NCBI RefSeq assembly: GCF_029835735.1
Contig: NZ_JAOEAL010000001.1
Location: forward strand, 3,906,001-3,970,000
Direction: 5' to 3'
From: Shewanella sp. GD04112
Lineage (GTDB): Bacteria; Pseudomonadota; Gammaproteobacteria; Enterobacterales; Shewanellaceae
Length of the DNA: 64,000 nt
Shown: in pieces, positions 8,702 through 17,539 of the stretch
How the letters are laid out: each line of letters begins with the position of its first letter
Numbering within the stretch: the first letter of the stretch is position 1
Notes under the pieces: model-generated
What the model saw: the letters and a program-made list of their open reading frames with translations, nothing else
Told to the model about the DNA's origin: nothing
Database searches by the model: none
Made by a program: the position numbers and the translations under genes

Positions 8702-9271
8702 ATGACTCAGTCAATTATCAACAGCACAATCAAACCATTCAAAGCCACTGCTTACCACAATGGTGAGTTCGTTCCTGTAACTGAACAAGATCTGTTAGGT
8801 AAATGGTCAGTTGTATTCTTCTATCCAGCAGACTTCACTTTCGTTTGCCCAACTGAATTAGGCGACATGGCGGATCACTACGCTAAGTTACAATCTATGG
8901 GCGTTGAAGTTTACTCAGTTTCTACTGACACTCACTTCACTCACAAGGCATGGCACGATACTTCTGACACCATCAAGAAGATCAACTTCCCAATGCTGGC
9001 TGACCCAACTGGCGTGATCAGCCGTAACTTCGGTGTGATGATCGAAGAAGAAGGTTTAGCACTGCGTGGTACTTTCGTTATCAACCCAGAAGGCCAAGTG
9101 AAAGTTGCTGAAATCCATGACCTAGGTATCGGCCGTAGCGCGTCTGAACTGGTTCGTAAGATCCAAGCCGCTCAGTACGTTGCAACTCACGATGGCGAAG
9201 TTTGCCCAGCTAAATGGCAACCAGGTGACGAAACCTTAGCACCATCTTTAGACCTAGTAGGCAAAATCTAA
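8702..9271 (+). CDS. ahpC: Alkyl hydroperoxide reductase, peroxiredoxin subunit
   Basis: A 2-Cys peroxiredoxin of 189 residues that reduces hydrogen peroxide and organic peroxides in the cytoplasm and is recycled by AhpF. The peroxidatic cysteine is C49 in FTFVCPTE, and the resolving cysteine is C168 in EVCPAKW. Length and motifs match E. coli AhpC. Codon use is strongly biased towards highly expressed codons (GGT, CGT, AAC), as expected for an abundant protein. It is followed by a structured leader and ahpF. Confidence 0.97.
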   Translation: MTQSIINSTIKPFKATAYHNGEFVPVTEQDLLGKWSVVFFYPADFTFVCPTELGDMADHYAKLQSMGVEVYSVSTDTHFTHKAWHDTSDTIKKINFPMLADPTGVISRNFGVMIEEEGLALRGTFVINPEGQVKVAEIHDLGIGRSASELVRKIQAAQYVATHDGEVCPAKWQPGDETLAPSLDLVGKI

Positions 9272-9295
9272 TCTAGCCTAACAAGAGTCAACCCC

Positions 9296-9457
9296 GCCAA
9301 CCTAGTATCTCAAGCTAGTTGGCAGCGCAGTAAGACGGCAATTGCACGAATCCCCATGAGCTTAGTATCTAAGTGATTGGGGTGAGTAAATGCAGCCAAC
9401 GCTACTGCGGTGCCAAATAGGAAGAGAGAACCGCCCCCTGCAAGGTTCTAGGTTGGC
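9296..9457 (+). ncRNA. Structured RNA element between ahpC and ahpF
   Basis: Three nested helices are visible. Outer stem: GCCAACCTAG (9296-9305) with CTAGGTTGGC (9448-9457), 10 perfect pairs. Middle stem: TTGGCAGCGCAGTA (9319-9332) with TACTGCGGTGCCAA (9403-9416), 13 of 14 paired. Apical hairpin: CCCCA (9352-9356) with TGGGG (9378-9382), topped by CTTAG/CTAAG (9361-9365 / 9369-9373). A competing local hairpin, GCCAAC (9296-9301) with GTTGGC (9318-9323), cannot coexist with the first two. The element ends 48 bases before the ahpF start and has no T-tract terminator. It could be a regulatory leader, a processing signal or a dispersed structured element. The core GTGAGTAAATGCAGCCAACG resembles, from memory, dispersed intergenic elements of Shewanella and Vibrio. 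I cannot name a family. Confidence 0.65.
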
Positions 9458-9505
9458 CCCCCTCGCGTTTTCAATTATTTCATTTTCAAGGATTTTGGAG
9501 TCATC

Positions 9506-11083
9506 ATGTTAGATGCGAATTTAAAAAATCAACTGCAAACCTATCTGCAAAACCTCAAGAGACCAGTTGAACTTGTCGTGTCAGCAGATGAAAGCAAGAA
9601 GTCTCAAGAATTAAAAAGCTTAGCCAATGACATCGTTAGCCTTTCCTCTTTAGTGAGCCTCAAAGAAGCTCAAGGCTCTCGTACGCCAGCGATGACAGTG
9701 GTTAACACCGATCTCAATACTCAGATTAGCTTTGCTGGTCTGCCTATGGGCCACGAATTTACCTCACTCGTGTTAGCCCTGCTACACACGGGTGGGCACC
9801 CAATCAAACTCAGCGATGACGTCATTGAGCAGATCCGTAATCTGCCAGGCAAATATGAGTTTGAAACCTATGTATCACTGACCTGCCAAAACTGTCCTGA
9901 CGTGATTCAGGCGCTGAACATGATGGCGGCGATCAACCCGAACATCACCAACGTGATGATCGACGGCGCCCTGTTCCAAGACGAAGTGGCCAGCCGCAAC
10001 ATCATGGCCGTACCGTCTGTGTACTTAAACGGTGAAGTATTTGCCGCGGGTCGAATCAGCATTGGTGAGATCTTAAATAAACTCGATACTGGCGCTGCCA
10101 GCCGTAAAGCTGAAGAACTCAGCCAAAAAGCCCCTTACGAAGTCTTAGTCGTCGGTGGTGGCCCCGCTGGCGCAGCTGCTGCGATTTACGCTGCCCGTAA
10201 AGGTCTTCGCACTGGTGTGGTTGCCGACAAATTCGGTGGCCAAGTAAGCGAGACTGTTGGTATCGAAAACTTTATTTCGGTTAAAGCGACTGAAGGTCCA
10301 AAACTGGTGGCAAACCTTGAAGCCCACGTTCGTGACTACGAAGTCGACATCATGGATAACCAAAAAGCCGTTAAACTGGCGAGCGATGGTTTATTCGAAC
10401 TCGAACTGGCAAGCGGTGCTAAACTGCGCAGCCGTACCGTTCTACTGGCAACAGGCGCCCGCTGGCGCGAAATGAACGTACCCGGCGAGAAGGAATACCG
10501 TGGTAAAGGTGTTGCCTACTGCCCACACTGTGACGGTCCTTTATTCAAAGGTAAACGTGTTGCGGTTATCGGTGGCGGTAACTCGGGTATCGAAGCGGCC
10601 ATCGACTTAGCGAACATCGTTGAGCACGTCACAGTACTCGAGTTTGATAGCAAACTGCGCGCCGATGACGTATTGCAACGTAAAGCGGCGTCAATGGGTA
10701 ATATCCATATCATTACCCAAGCGATGACCACTGAAGTGACTGGTGACGGTACCCGTGTAAACGGCCTGAACTACACCGACCGTGCAACGGGTGAAATCCA
10801 CCATATCGCGCTGGCTGGTATCTTCGTACAAATCGGTTTAGTGCCCAATGCCGAATGGTTAAAAGGCACTGTGGATTTGACTCCTCGCGGCGAAATCATC
10901 GTTGATGAGCGCGGCCAAACCTCTATCCCAGGTGTATTTGCCGCAGGTGACGTGACTAACTCACCTTACAAGCAAATCATCATCGCCATGGGTAGCGGCG
11001 CGAATGCTTCATTGGGTGCGTTTGATTACTTAATTCGCCATAGCGATGACAGTACCGAGACTACAGAAACTAAAGCGGCCTAA
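9506..11083 (+). CDS. ahpF: Alkyl hydroperoxide reductase subunit F, NADH:AhpC oxidoreductase
   Basis: A 525-residue flavoprotein that passes electrons from NADH to AhpC. The N-terminal tandem thioredoxin-fold domain carries the redox pair C127/C130 (TCQNC). The thioredoxin-reductase part has the FAD motif GGGPAG at 217-222, the active-site pair C339/C342 (YCPHC), and the NADH motif GGGNSG near 357-362. A ribosome site (TTGGAGTC) precedes the ATG. It lies 234 bp after ahpC on the same strand with a folded RNA in between, so the two genes may be expressed at different levels from one transcript. It is followed by a terminator. Confidence 0.97.
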   Translation: MLDANLKNQLQTYLQNLKRPVELVVSADESKKSQELKSLANDIVSLSSLVSLKEAQGSRTPAMTVVNTDLNTQISFAGLPMGHEFTSLVLALLHTGGHPIKLSDDVIEQIRNLPGKYEFETYVSLTCQNCPDVIQALNMMAAINPNITNVMIDGALFQDEVASRNIMAVPSVYLNGEVFAAGRISIGEILNKLDTGAASRKAEELSQKAPYEVLVVGGGPAGAAAAIYAARKGLRTGVVADKFGGQVSETVGIENFISVKATEGPKLVANLEAHVRDYEVDIMDNQKAVKLASDGLFELELASGAKLRSRTVLLATGARWREMNVPGEKEYRGKGVAYCPHCDGPLFKGKRVAVIGGGNSGIEAAIDLANIVEHVTVLEFDSKLRADDVLQRKAASMGNIHIITQAMTTEVTGDGTRVNGLNYTDRATGEIHHIALAGIFVQIGLVPNAEWLKGTVDLTPRGEIIVDERGQTSIPGVFAAGDVTNSPYKQIIIAMGSGANASLGAFDYLIRHSDDSTETTETKAA

Positions 11084-11108
11084 TCGTTAACGATTATTCC
11101 TATGACTT

Positions 11109-11137
11109 AAAAGCCAGCAGATGCTGGCTTTTTGTTT
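11109..11137 (+). terminator. Terminator of ahpF
   Basis: AAGCCAGCA / TGCTGGCTT stem with a tiny loop and a T-rich tail. Confidence 0.9.
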
Positions 11138-11147
11138 TTAATAGCAT

Positions 11148-11333
11148 TTATTTCGAGTCTTTTGATTTTATCGACCGCTTTAAACCATGGTATAAACTGG
11201 CAAATACGAGGGTTGAAAACAACAAGATTAAGCAAAGCACTTTCACCCAAGTCGCTTGTCCCTCGAGTAACCCATTCAAAAAAGCGGAAGAAACAGCAAA
11301 GCTGGCAAGATAGGCATAGTGTAATTGTGTCAT
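11148..11333 (-). CDS. Small two-helix membrane protein of unknown function
   Basis: A 61-residue protein starting MTQLHYAY, with two hydrophobic segments (about 5-25 and 28-48) and a basic C-terminus (KRSIKSKDSK), as in a small inner-membrane protein. An in-frame GTG at 11345 overlaps the upstream stop by one base and is an alternative start. It is the last gene of the minus-strand run xerD-dsbC-recJ and four small genes. Its 3' end faces ahpF. No family is recognised. Confidence 0.55.
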   Translation of the reverse strand: MTQLHYAYLASFAVSSAFLNGLLEGQATWVKVLCLILLFSTLVFASLYHGLKRSIKSKDSK

Positions 11334-11344
11334 GCTAGGAACCA

Positions 11345-11587
11345 CTATCGACTCTTTTCATTGATAAAATAAGCCACTAGTGCATTCGCATGTCCATGAC
11401 CGAGTTGATATTCCGCCTTAAGCCAGCTCACCATTTCCATGTGTTTTTTGCCTTCGAGTCCTTCAAGTAAACTCATCCAATAGGAGATCGGCTGTCCATA
11501 GGTTTTCTCGATTGAGGGAAAATAGGAAGCTGGCCCTTTTACCTTGGCCGAATCTTGCGATGTTGTAGGTGTTGTTTTTGTTGTCAT
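11345..11587 (-). CDS. DUF4287 family protein
   Basis: An 80-residue soluble protein. The segment KGPASYFPSIEKTYGQPI and the block SWLKAEYQLGHGHANALVAY are the hallmark of DUF4287, a short domain often fused to or found beside DUF5655. The N-terminal 18 residues are a Thr/Ser-rich tail. The family function is unknown. It sits in a minus-strand run of small genes just after a GNAT acetyltransferase. Confidence 0.8.
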   Translation of the reverse strand: MTTKTTPTTSQDSAKVKGPASYFPSIEKTYGQPISYWMSLLEGLEGKKHMEMVSWLKAEYQLGHGHANALVAYFINEKSR

Positions 11588-11646
11588 CTGGATTTCCTTA
11601 TCTTAAATATGACTATTTCAACGAGGATAGTGCTAACAATCCTGTT

Positions 11647-12066
11647 CTACAGGTAGGGGCTCTCAAGCCTTATTTGCATTAAGGTTTCTGGTGTATCGAC
11701 CGCTTTGAAACCAAACTGGGCGTAGAGTCCATGGGCATCGCGGGTGGCGAGCATTATGCGTCTTAATCCTTGCAGATCAGGATGTTCCATAATTGCTGCC
11801 ATCATCATCTTACTTAAACCTAAGCCGCGGTGGGATTCGAGGACAAACACATCGGCAAGGTAGGCAAAGGTGGCTTTATCGGTAATCAGTCGTGCAAAGG
11901 CAAGCTGCTGATTATCCTGATCAAACACCCCAAAACATAAACTGTTACTAAGCGCCTTGCGTAAGAGTTCAGGCGGCATACCCTGCGCCCAATAACTGTT
12001 GGAAATAAAACCATGGATAAGCTCAAAATCCATTTCCGTTTGCGCTGTACTGACCCGGTATTCCAT
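11647..12066 (-). CDS. GNAT family N-acetyltransferase
   Basis: A 139-residue single-domain acetyltransferase. The acetyl-CoA binding motif A is visible as VFVLESHRGLGLSKMMMAAI (the R-G-x-G-L variant of Q/RxxGxG/A), followed by HGLYAQFGFKAV in motif B. The acceptor is unknown; small cytoplasmic GNATs of this type act on small molecules or protein N-termini. The gene follows the 109-residue membrane protein by 13 bp and is probably cotranscribed with it. Confidence 0.85.
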   Translation of the reverse strand: MEYRVSTAQTEMDFELIHGFISNSYWAQGMPPELLRKALSNSLCFGVFDQDNQQLAFARLITDKATFAYLADVFVLESHRGLGLSKMMMAAIMEHPDLQGLRRIMLATRDAHGLYAQFGFKAVDTPETLMQIRLESPYL

Positions 12067-12079
12067 GACTCGCCTCGAT

Positions 12080-12409
12080 TTAGCTGTTGTTGACGCTTAC
12101 CAATAACATGAAAGCCATGGCAAATAACACTAATTTAGCTAATGAATACAGGGCTCCCGCCAGAGTGCCACCGCCATGGTTAGTAAATGCCAAGTGGCGA
12201 TTGATTTCATATTTAAATAAATGGGCGAGATGACGATAAGCCAAAAAATAAAGCAGTGAAGCCGCAGGCCAAATGCCGATAATCAGCATTTGGCCCTGTT
12301 CCTTGGTCGTCAAAAGCGCTGACAGAAAGGGGATACTCAAACATGCCGCGTATATCCAAGCGAAACGCTTGAGTAACTGACGAATTTTTTTATCCGATAA
12401 CGGCTTCAA
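12080..12409 (-). CDS. Membrane protein of unknown function
   Basis: A 109-residue protein with three hydrophobic segments (about 15-32, 40-58 and 85-104) separated by short basic loops. The cytoplasmic N-terminus is rich in Lys and Arg (KPLSDKKIRQLLKRF). No conserved family comes to mind. It lies 38 bp after recJ and 13 bp before the GNAT gene, in the same orientation, so it is probably the next member of the recJ transcription unit. Confidence 0.6.
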   Translation of the reverse strand: MKPLSDKKIRQLLKRFAWIYAACLSIPFLSALLTTKEQGQMLIIGIWPAASLLYFLAYRHLAHLFKYEINRHLAFTNHGGGTLAGALYSLAKLVLFAMAFMLLVSVNNS

Positions 12410-12447
12410 CTGAACTCCTTTTCATCTTACTTCCCCGCAATCACTGA

Positions 12448-14172
12448 CTACATTGGCTCGATTTGCTCGACCATCAACTGCAGGGTGAAATTACCGCGAT
12501 ATTCGTTCACATCCAACTTATAGACGATGCGCGCATGTTGAATCGTCGCATCGGGCCAAGTGTGTAAATCCACATTAAAGGCAATCGCATCTAACATCAC
12601 GGTACTGCATGGGGTTTCAAGCACTAATTTAAGGTGGCGCTCCCCCACAATCCGCTGCTGGATAATCTTAAAATAACCATCGAATAATGGCTCCTCGAAG
12701 GACTGACCCCAAGGTCCCGCATTACGCAGTAACTGGGCGATTTCGAGGGTAAGTTCCGTCGGCGTTAATTCGCCATCAGACCAAAGCTCACCCGTGAGCT
12801 GCTCAGGCTTTAACAGTTCACGCACCGCATCATCATAGGCTTTAGCAAAGGTTGCGAAGCCACCAGACTTTAAAGTTAAGCCCGCCGCCATTGCATGGCC
12901 GCCAAATTTGCTGATAAGCCCAGGATGACGCGAGTTAACCAACTCCAGCAGATCGCGCATATGCAAGCCTTTGATAGAACGCGCCGAGCCTTTAATTTCA
13001 CCATTCCCCGCGTCGGCAAAGGCGATAACGGGTCTGTGGTATTTATCTTTAATCCGTGAGGCAAGAATTCCGATAACCCCTTGGTGCCAATCCTCTTGAA
13101 AGAGGGCAATACCCCACGGAAGTTGCTCTTCATTAAGCTTTAGATATTCAAGACTTTTCAGCGCCTCTTGCTGCATCCCGACCTCAAGCTCACGACGCTC
13201 TTGGTTGAGACTATCGAGCTCTGCCGCCATCCGCCTTGCATACATGATGTCTTCGCACAGCAGGGTTTCAACGCCTAGCGCCATTTCATCCAGCCGGCCG
13301 GCGGCATTGAGCCTTGGCCCTACGGCAAAGCCAAAGTCCGAGGCAACAATGCGAGCAGGATTACGTTTGGCCACTTCGAGTAAGGCGGTAATGCCTACGC
13401 GGCATCGACCACTGCGTACCCGCTGCAATCCCGCCTCGACCAAAATACGATTGTTGGCATCGAGCGACACCACGTCGGCCACAGTGCCAAGGGCAACAAT
13501 ATCCAGCAGAGTACCTAGGTTGGGCTCGGCAATGCCTCGGGCTTGATACCAATGACGAGTGCGCAGCTCTGCCCTAAGCGCCGTCATCAGATAAAAGGCG
13601 ACCCCGACGCCAGCAATGGATTTACTAGCAAACTGACAACCCGGCTGATTGGGATTCACTATGGCATCGGCCGCCGGTAACTCATGGCCGGGTAAGTGAT
13701 GGTCGGTGATCACCACCTGCATGCCAAAGGTTTTGGCGGCAGCTACACCCTCAATCGAGGAAATGCCGTTATCAACAGTGATAAGTAATTCTGCCTGTTT
13801 GGATGCCGCCACGGCGACAATCTCAGGACTCAGACCATAACCGTAGTCGAAACGATTGGGGATCAGATAATCGACCTTGCTCGCGCCCATCATCCGTAAC
13901 GCTAACAAACACACGCTAGTCGAGGTAGCGCCATCGGCATCGAAATCGCCGACGATCAGTATCGACTTATCCTGCTGCATCGCATCGGCAATCAACTTAG
14001 CGGCCGGCTCCAAGCCCTTCATTGTATCGGGTCTTAGCAGGCCTTTGAGCACCAGTTCGCATTCGTTGGGCATAACACCACGGCGGGCGTAAAGCTGTCT
14101 TAATAACGGCGGAAGGTGAGCGGGTAAATGGCTATCATCAACGGTTGGGCGACGGACTATCTTATGGATCAA
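12448..14172 (-). CDS. recJ: Single-stranded-DNA-specific 5'-3' exonuclease RecJ
   Basis: A 574-residue DHH-family nuclease that degrades 5'-tailed single-stranded DNA in RecF-pathway recombination and mismatch repair. Motifs in order: GDFDADGATS (D76, D78, D80), VDNGIS, the DHH triad D157-H158-H159, then ALGTVADVV, GPRLNAAGR and the DHHA1 block FGGHAMAAGL. The length matches E. coli RecJ (577). It lies downstream of dsbC, the same xerD-dsbC-recJ order as in E. coli, with a hairpin between dsbC and recJ. Confidence 0.97.
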   Translation of the reverse strand: MIHKIVRRPTVDDSHLPAHLPPLLRQLYARRGVMPNECELVLKGLLRPDTMKGLEPAAKLIADAMQQDKSILIVGDFDADGATSTSVCLLALRMMGASKVDYLIPNRFDYGYGLSPEIVAVAASKQAELLITVDNGISSIEGVAAAKTFGMQVVITDHHLPGHELPAADAIVNPNQPGCQFASKSIAGVGVAFYLMTALRAELRTRHWYQARGIAEPNLGTLLDIVALGTVADVVSLDANNRILVEAGLQRVRSGRCRVGITALLEVAKRNPARIVASDFGFAVGPRLNAAGRLDEMALGVETLLCEDIMYARRMAAELDSLNQERRELEVGMQQEALKSLEYLKLNEEQLPWGIALFQEDWHQGVIGILASRIKDKYHRPVIAFADAGNGEIKGSARSIKGLHMRDLLELVNSRHPGLISKFGGHAMAAGLTLKSGGFATFAKAYDDAVRELLKPEQLTGELWSDGELTPTELTLEIAQLLRNAGPWGQSFEEPLFDGYFKIIQQRIVGERHLKLVLETPCSTVMLDAIAFNVDLHTWPDATIQHARIVYKLDVNEYRGNFTLQLMVEQIEPM

Positions 14173-14208
14173 GGGAGCAAACTCTTAAGCAATCATGGGG
14201 CTAAGATA

Positions 14209-14239
14209 ACAAAAAGGTGAGCCTTAAGCTCACCTTTAA
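14209..14239 (-). terminator. Hairpin between dsbC and recJ
   Basis: AAAGGTGAGC (14213-14222) pairs with GCTCACCTTT (14228-14237). The run AAAAA at its left side gives a T tract for minus-strand reading, so this is a probable full or partial terminator of dsbC. Confidence 0.7.
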
Positions 14240-14264
14240 TGGGATAAATTTATCCGAAACCGGA

Positions 14265-14990
14265 TTATTTGCGAGCTTCTAAAGTACGCAGTAGATCGGC
14301 AGGTGGTTGATATCCTGGGATCATATTACCGTCTTCCAATACGATTGCAGGCGTGCCGTTAACGCCAAAGCTGGTACCTAGCTCATATTGCTCGGCAATC
14401 TTGGCATCACAGGTCGCGGCGGATACTTTTTTGCCAGCCTTAGCTTCTGTCATGGCCTTTAATGGATCCTTAGCACACCAAATAGCCTGCATCTCATCGG
14501 CATTGGCAGATGGTACACCAGCACGTGGGAAGGCTAAGTAACGCACGGTAATGCCAAGCTTGTTGTAGTCGGCCATTTGGCTATGTAACTTACGGCAGTA
14601 GCCACAGCTCACATCGGTAAACACAGTCACAACGTGTTTTTCATCCTTGGCTTTATATACCAGCATATGATCTTCAAGCGGCTTCATCATCGCCAGACGA
14701 GGGCCTGCAAGCGCCGCTTCCGTCAGGTTTTTCATGCCCTTATCAATATCGTATAAATTACCGTGGAACAGTTTTGAGCCATCGCGGCTGATATAAAGCA
14801 CGCCACGGTTGGTCATGGCTTGATATAAACCTTCGATAGGTGAATCCTGCATTGAAATCACTTCAACGTCTAACATCTCGCTGAGTTTTTGCTTAATCGC
14901 AGCTGTGTCGGGAGTGGTCGCCGTAGCGGCGCTGGCCAGAGGCGCAACAACAAGCGCGAAAACTAAAGATAATGCTCGGGTCAACTTCAT
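14265..14990 (-). CDS. dsbC: Periplasmic disulfide isomerase DsbC
   Basis: A 241-residue exported protein that reshuffles wrong disulfide bonds in the periplasm and is kept reduced by DsbD. It has a signal peptide (about 1-21, ending ASA), an N-terminal dimerisation domain, and a thioredoxin-fold domain with the active site C129-G-Y-C132. A second structural cysteine pair is visible (IWCAKDP and AATCDAK), as in E. coli DsbC, and a cis-proline loop is seen in GVNGTPAIV. The ribosome site AGGAAG is four bases before ATG. Relevant in an organism with many periplasmic c-type cytochromes. Confidence 0.95.
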   Translation of the reverse strand: MKLTRALSLVFALVVAPLASAATATTPDTAAIKQKLSEMLDVEVISMQDSPIEGLYQAMTNRGVLYISRDGSKLFHGNLYDIDKGMKNLTEAALAGPRLAMMKPLEDHMLVYKAKDEKHVVTVFTDVSCGYCRKLHSQMADYNKLGITVRYLAFPRAGVPSANADEMQAIWCAKDPLKAMTEAKAGKKVSAATCDAKIAEQYELGTSFGVNGTPAIVLEDGNMIPGYQPPADLLRTLEARK

Positions 14991-15139
14991 GGGACTTCCT
15001 ATTAAGTAAATCGCTACTGCGACATATGGGTCATCTTATTAGACCCTGTATGGGGGCAAAAAGTTACAGACAAGCTAGATAGAATGCAAATTTATACTGT
15101 AACTAAATTCAACCATTCGAGGTTTTGTGAAGGATAAAC

Positions 15140-16042
15140 TTAACCGCGAGGATGATGCTGTTGGTGCAACTCTTGTAATCTCGCTCGCGCCACATGGGTA
15201 TAAATTTGAGTCGTCGATAAGTCACTGTGACCTAAGAGTAATTGTACCACCCTAAGGTCGGCGCCATGGTTAAGTAAGTGGGTGGCAAAGGCATGACGCA
15301 GGGTATGGGGTGAAAGTTCAGTTTCGATGCCGGCGCGGCTCGCATAGAGCTTGATCCGATGCCAAAAGGTTTGCCTTGTCATCATCTGTGCCCGCTTCGA
15401 AGGAAATACCACATCGGACTGAATATTGCCCAAGAGTTCGTGGCGCGCAAAACTTAAGTAACGCTCAACCTCGGTAATGGCCAGCTCGCCCATGGGCACT
15501 AACCGCTCTTTACCGCCCTTACCCACAATCCGCACTAAACCTTGGCGCAAACTCATCTGCTCCAGGGTGAGCCCAACCAGCTCACTCACCCGCAATCCTG
15601 TGGCGTATAAGAGTTCAAGCATGGCTTTATCACGGCACTCGACGGGGTCGTCCACATTGGGCTCGGCCAGCAATCTATCGACCTGTGACTCACTTAAAGA
15701 ATCTGGCAATTGCCGACTCAATTTGGGCGATTCAATCAGCGCCATAGGATCGCCAGCAATCTGTTTGGTCTGCAATAAATAAGTGTAAAAGCGCCGTAAA
15801 CTACTGAGTAAACGTGCGCTACTGGTGCGGGCAAATTGTTGTTCGACTCGGTAGGCTAAATAGGCACGCACATCGGCTTGCTCGACCTCGATTAACCGCA
15901 GGCCTTGGCTCTGTTGATAGCGGTCAAAATGGCGTAAATCGGTGCGATAGGCACTCAAGGTGTTATCACTTAAGCCCTTACTGGACCAAAGATCATCGAG
16001 AAAGGCATCGATAAGCGGATCGCACTGATAGGTTTTAGCCAC
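15140..16042 (-). CDS. xerD: Site-specific tyrosine recombinase XerD
   Basis: A 300-residue recombinase that works with XerC at dif to resolve chromosome dimers. All catalytic residues are present: R151 (TGLRVSEL), K175 (GKGGKER), H246 and R249 (HTLRHAFATH), H272 (LGHSDLSTT) and the nucleophile Y281. The N-terminal SAM-like core-binding domain covers about 1-105. The start codon is GTG at 16042, supported by GGAG five bases upstream. It is the first gene of the xerD-dsbC-recJ cluster and starts just after the brnQ terminator. The assignment to XerD rather than XerC rests on synteny and overall similarity. Confidence 0.95.
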   Translation of the reverse strand: MAKTYQCDPLIDAFLDDLWSSKGLSDNTLSAYRTDLRHFDRYQQSQGLRLIEVEQADVRAYLAYRVEQQFARTSSARLLSSLRRFYTYLLQTKQIAGDPMALIESPKLSRQLPDSLSESQVDRLLAEPNVDDPVECRDKAMLELLYATGLRVSELVGLTLEQMSLRQGLVRIVGKGGKERLVPMGELAITEVERYLSFARHELLGNIQSDVVFPSKRAQMMTRQTFWHRIKLYASRAGIETELSPHTLRHAFATHLLNHGADLRVVQLLLGHSDLSTTQIYTHVARARLQELHQQHHPRG

Positions 16043-16053
16043 AAAAACTCCAT

Positions 16054-16084
16054 AAAAAACGGCGTATTCTAAGGATACGCCGTT
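16054..16084 (-). terminator. Terminator of brnQ
   Basis: AACGGCGTAT / ATACGCCGTT stem with a 7-base loop. The left flank AAAAAA forms the T tract on the minus strand. Confidence 0.88.
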
Positions 16085-16123
16085 GATATTAACTCAATTG
16101 TTCTGCTTCTGGCAGCGCCTTGT

Positions 16124-17539
16124 TTATGCCGCGCTAACAGTTTTCGCGCCGCTACCACGAATGATTAAACAGAGCACAATCACCACTAGTGTTGGTAATA
16201 ACCACGCCATGCCCTCTTCATACAGTGGCAGGATAGACAGCGTAGGAGACATACCACTGACGAGATCGATAAAGCTTTGCGCCGCTTCAGTCACGCCTTT
16301 ACCGTCTTCACCAGTGAGGCTTTTCGCCGCGACTTTCATCCCATCGAAAATACCGAACAGCAAGGCTACCGACAGTGCCGCGCGATGGGCAAACTGTGGA
16401 CGCGGGAAGTATTCGGTCAAGAAGGTCACCGCCACTAAGGCAATCGCCACAGGGTAAACCGCCATCAACACCGGAATACTGATAGTAATTAACTGCGACA
16501 GACCAACGTTTGCGATTAAGGCACAGATGGCGCTCAGCAGAACCACTAAGAAACGGTAAGACAGCTTTGGCATCAGCTCATTGAAAAATTCTGAGCAGGC
16601 ACTCACTAAACCGACCGCAGTGGTTAAACAGGCTAGAGTCACAACGGTAGACAGCAATACAGTACCTAAACTGCCAAACTCGCGTGTTACATAGTTAGTT
16701 AAAATCTCGCCACCGTTTTTCGCACCCACGGCAATATCACCCGCCGTCGCACCTAAAAAGAACAGAGATACATAAACAAAAGCAAGCCCTGCCGCCGCAA
16801 TAAAGGCTGCGCGGATCAAGTATTTAGTCTGCGCGCTAGGTTGGTCGATCCCCTTTTTACGCAGCAGATCGATAATCAACATACCAAACATCAAAGATGC
16901 TAGGGTATCCATGGTGTTGTAGCCTTCGAGGATACCTTTGGTTAGCGGATGGTTTTGGTAGTCACCCACGGCCACGCCAACTTCTGCAGCGGGCAAAAAC
17001 ACCACAGACAGGGCTAACCCCACCAGCAATAACAACAGGATAGGCGTTAATACCTTACCGACGCTGTCGAGTAATTTACCGGGGAACAATGCCAGCAGCA
17101 TAGTCACAGTAAAGAAGCACAGGGTATAGATAAGTTGCGACAAATTAAGCGACAAACTGCCGAGCATAATGGTCGCGCTAGTGTTGTCGATAAAGGGCTT
17201 AGCGCCGATTTCATAGGCCACAAGGCCCGTACGTGGCGCCGCAAACGCAGGTCCAATAATGATATAAATCGCGATAGCCAATGCAGTTGCCGCAAACACT
17301 GGTAGCATTGCCATAACCTTACCTTGAGCCTTAGCAACAGCAATGAGCCCGACTAAAGGTAAACCTACGGCAGTGATGAGAAAACCTAACATGGCAAGGG
17401 GCATATTCTCCCCGGCCAACATGCCCGCAAAGGGTGGAAAAATTAAGTTACCCGCCCCCAAAAAAAACGCGAAGGTCATAAAACCTAAGCCTAATGTATC
17501 CCCGATACTCATCTGATTGTCTTGCACGGAAAGCCCCAT
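16124..17539 (-). CDS. brnQ: Branched-chain amino acid:sodium symporter
   Basis: A 471-residue inner-membrane carrier of the LIVCS family with about 12 hydrophobic helices. The N-terminal signature GLGFMTFAFFLGAGNLIFPP is diagnostic for BrnQ, which imports leucine, isoleucine and valine with Na+. The start at 17539 has no strong ribosome site. An internal ATG at 17512 (MSIGDTLG) is possible and would still give a complete carrier. A long AT-rich region lies upstream and a terminator downstream. Confidence 0.93.
   Translation of the reverse strand: MGLSVQDNQMSIGDTLGLGFMTFAFFLGAGNLIFPPFAGMLAGENMPLAMLGFLITAVGLPLVGLIAVAKAQGKVMAMLPVFAATALAIAIYIIIGPAFAAPRTGLVAYEIGAKPFIDNTSATIMLGSLSLNLSQLIYTLCFFTVTMLLALFPGKLLDSVGKVLTPILLLLLVGLALSVVFLPAAEVGVAVGDYQNHPLTKGILEGYNTMDTLASLMFGMLIIDLLRKKGIDQPSAQTKYLIRAAFIAAAGLAFVYVSLFFLGATAGDIAVGAKNGGEILTNYVTREFGSLGTVLLSTVVTLACLTTAVGLVSACSEFFNELMPKLSYRFLVVLLSAICALIANVGLSQLITISIPVLMAVYPVAIALVAVTFLTEYFPRPQFAHRAALSVALLFGIFDGMKVAAKSLTGEDGKGVTEAAQSFIDLVSGMSPTLSILPLYEEGMAWLLPTLVVIVLCLIIRGSGAKTVSAA

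Noticed and set aside
9296..9457. Cobalamin riboswitch as the identity of the ahpC-ahpF element
   Set aside because: The conserved cobalamin box is not present, and a cobalamin switch before ahpF makes little sense. Left as an unnamed structured element.
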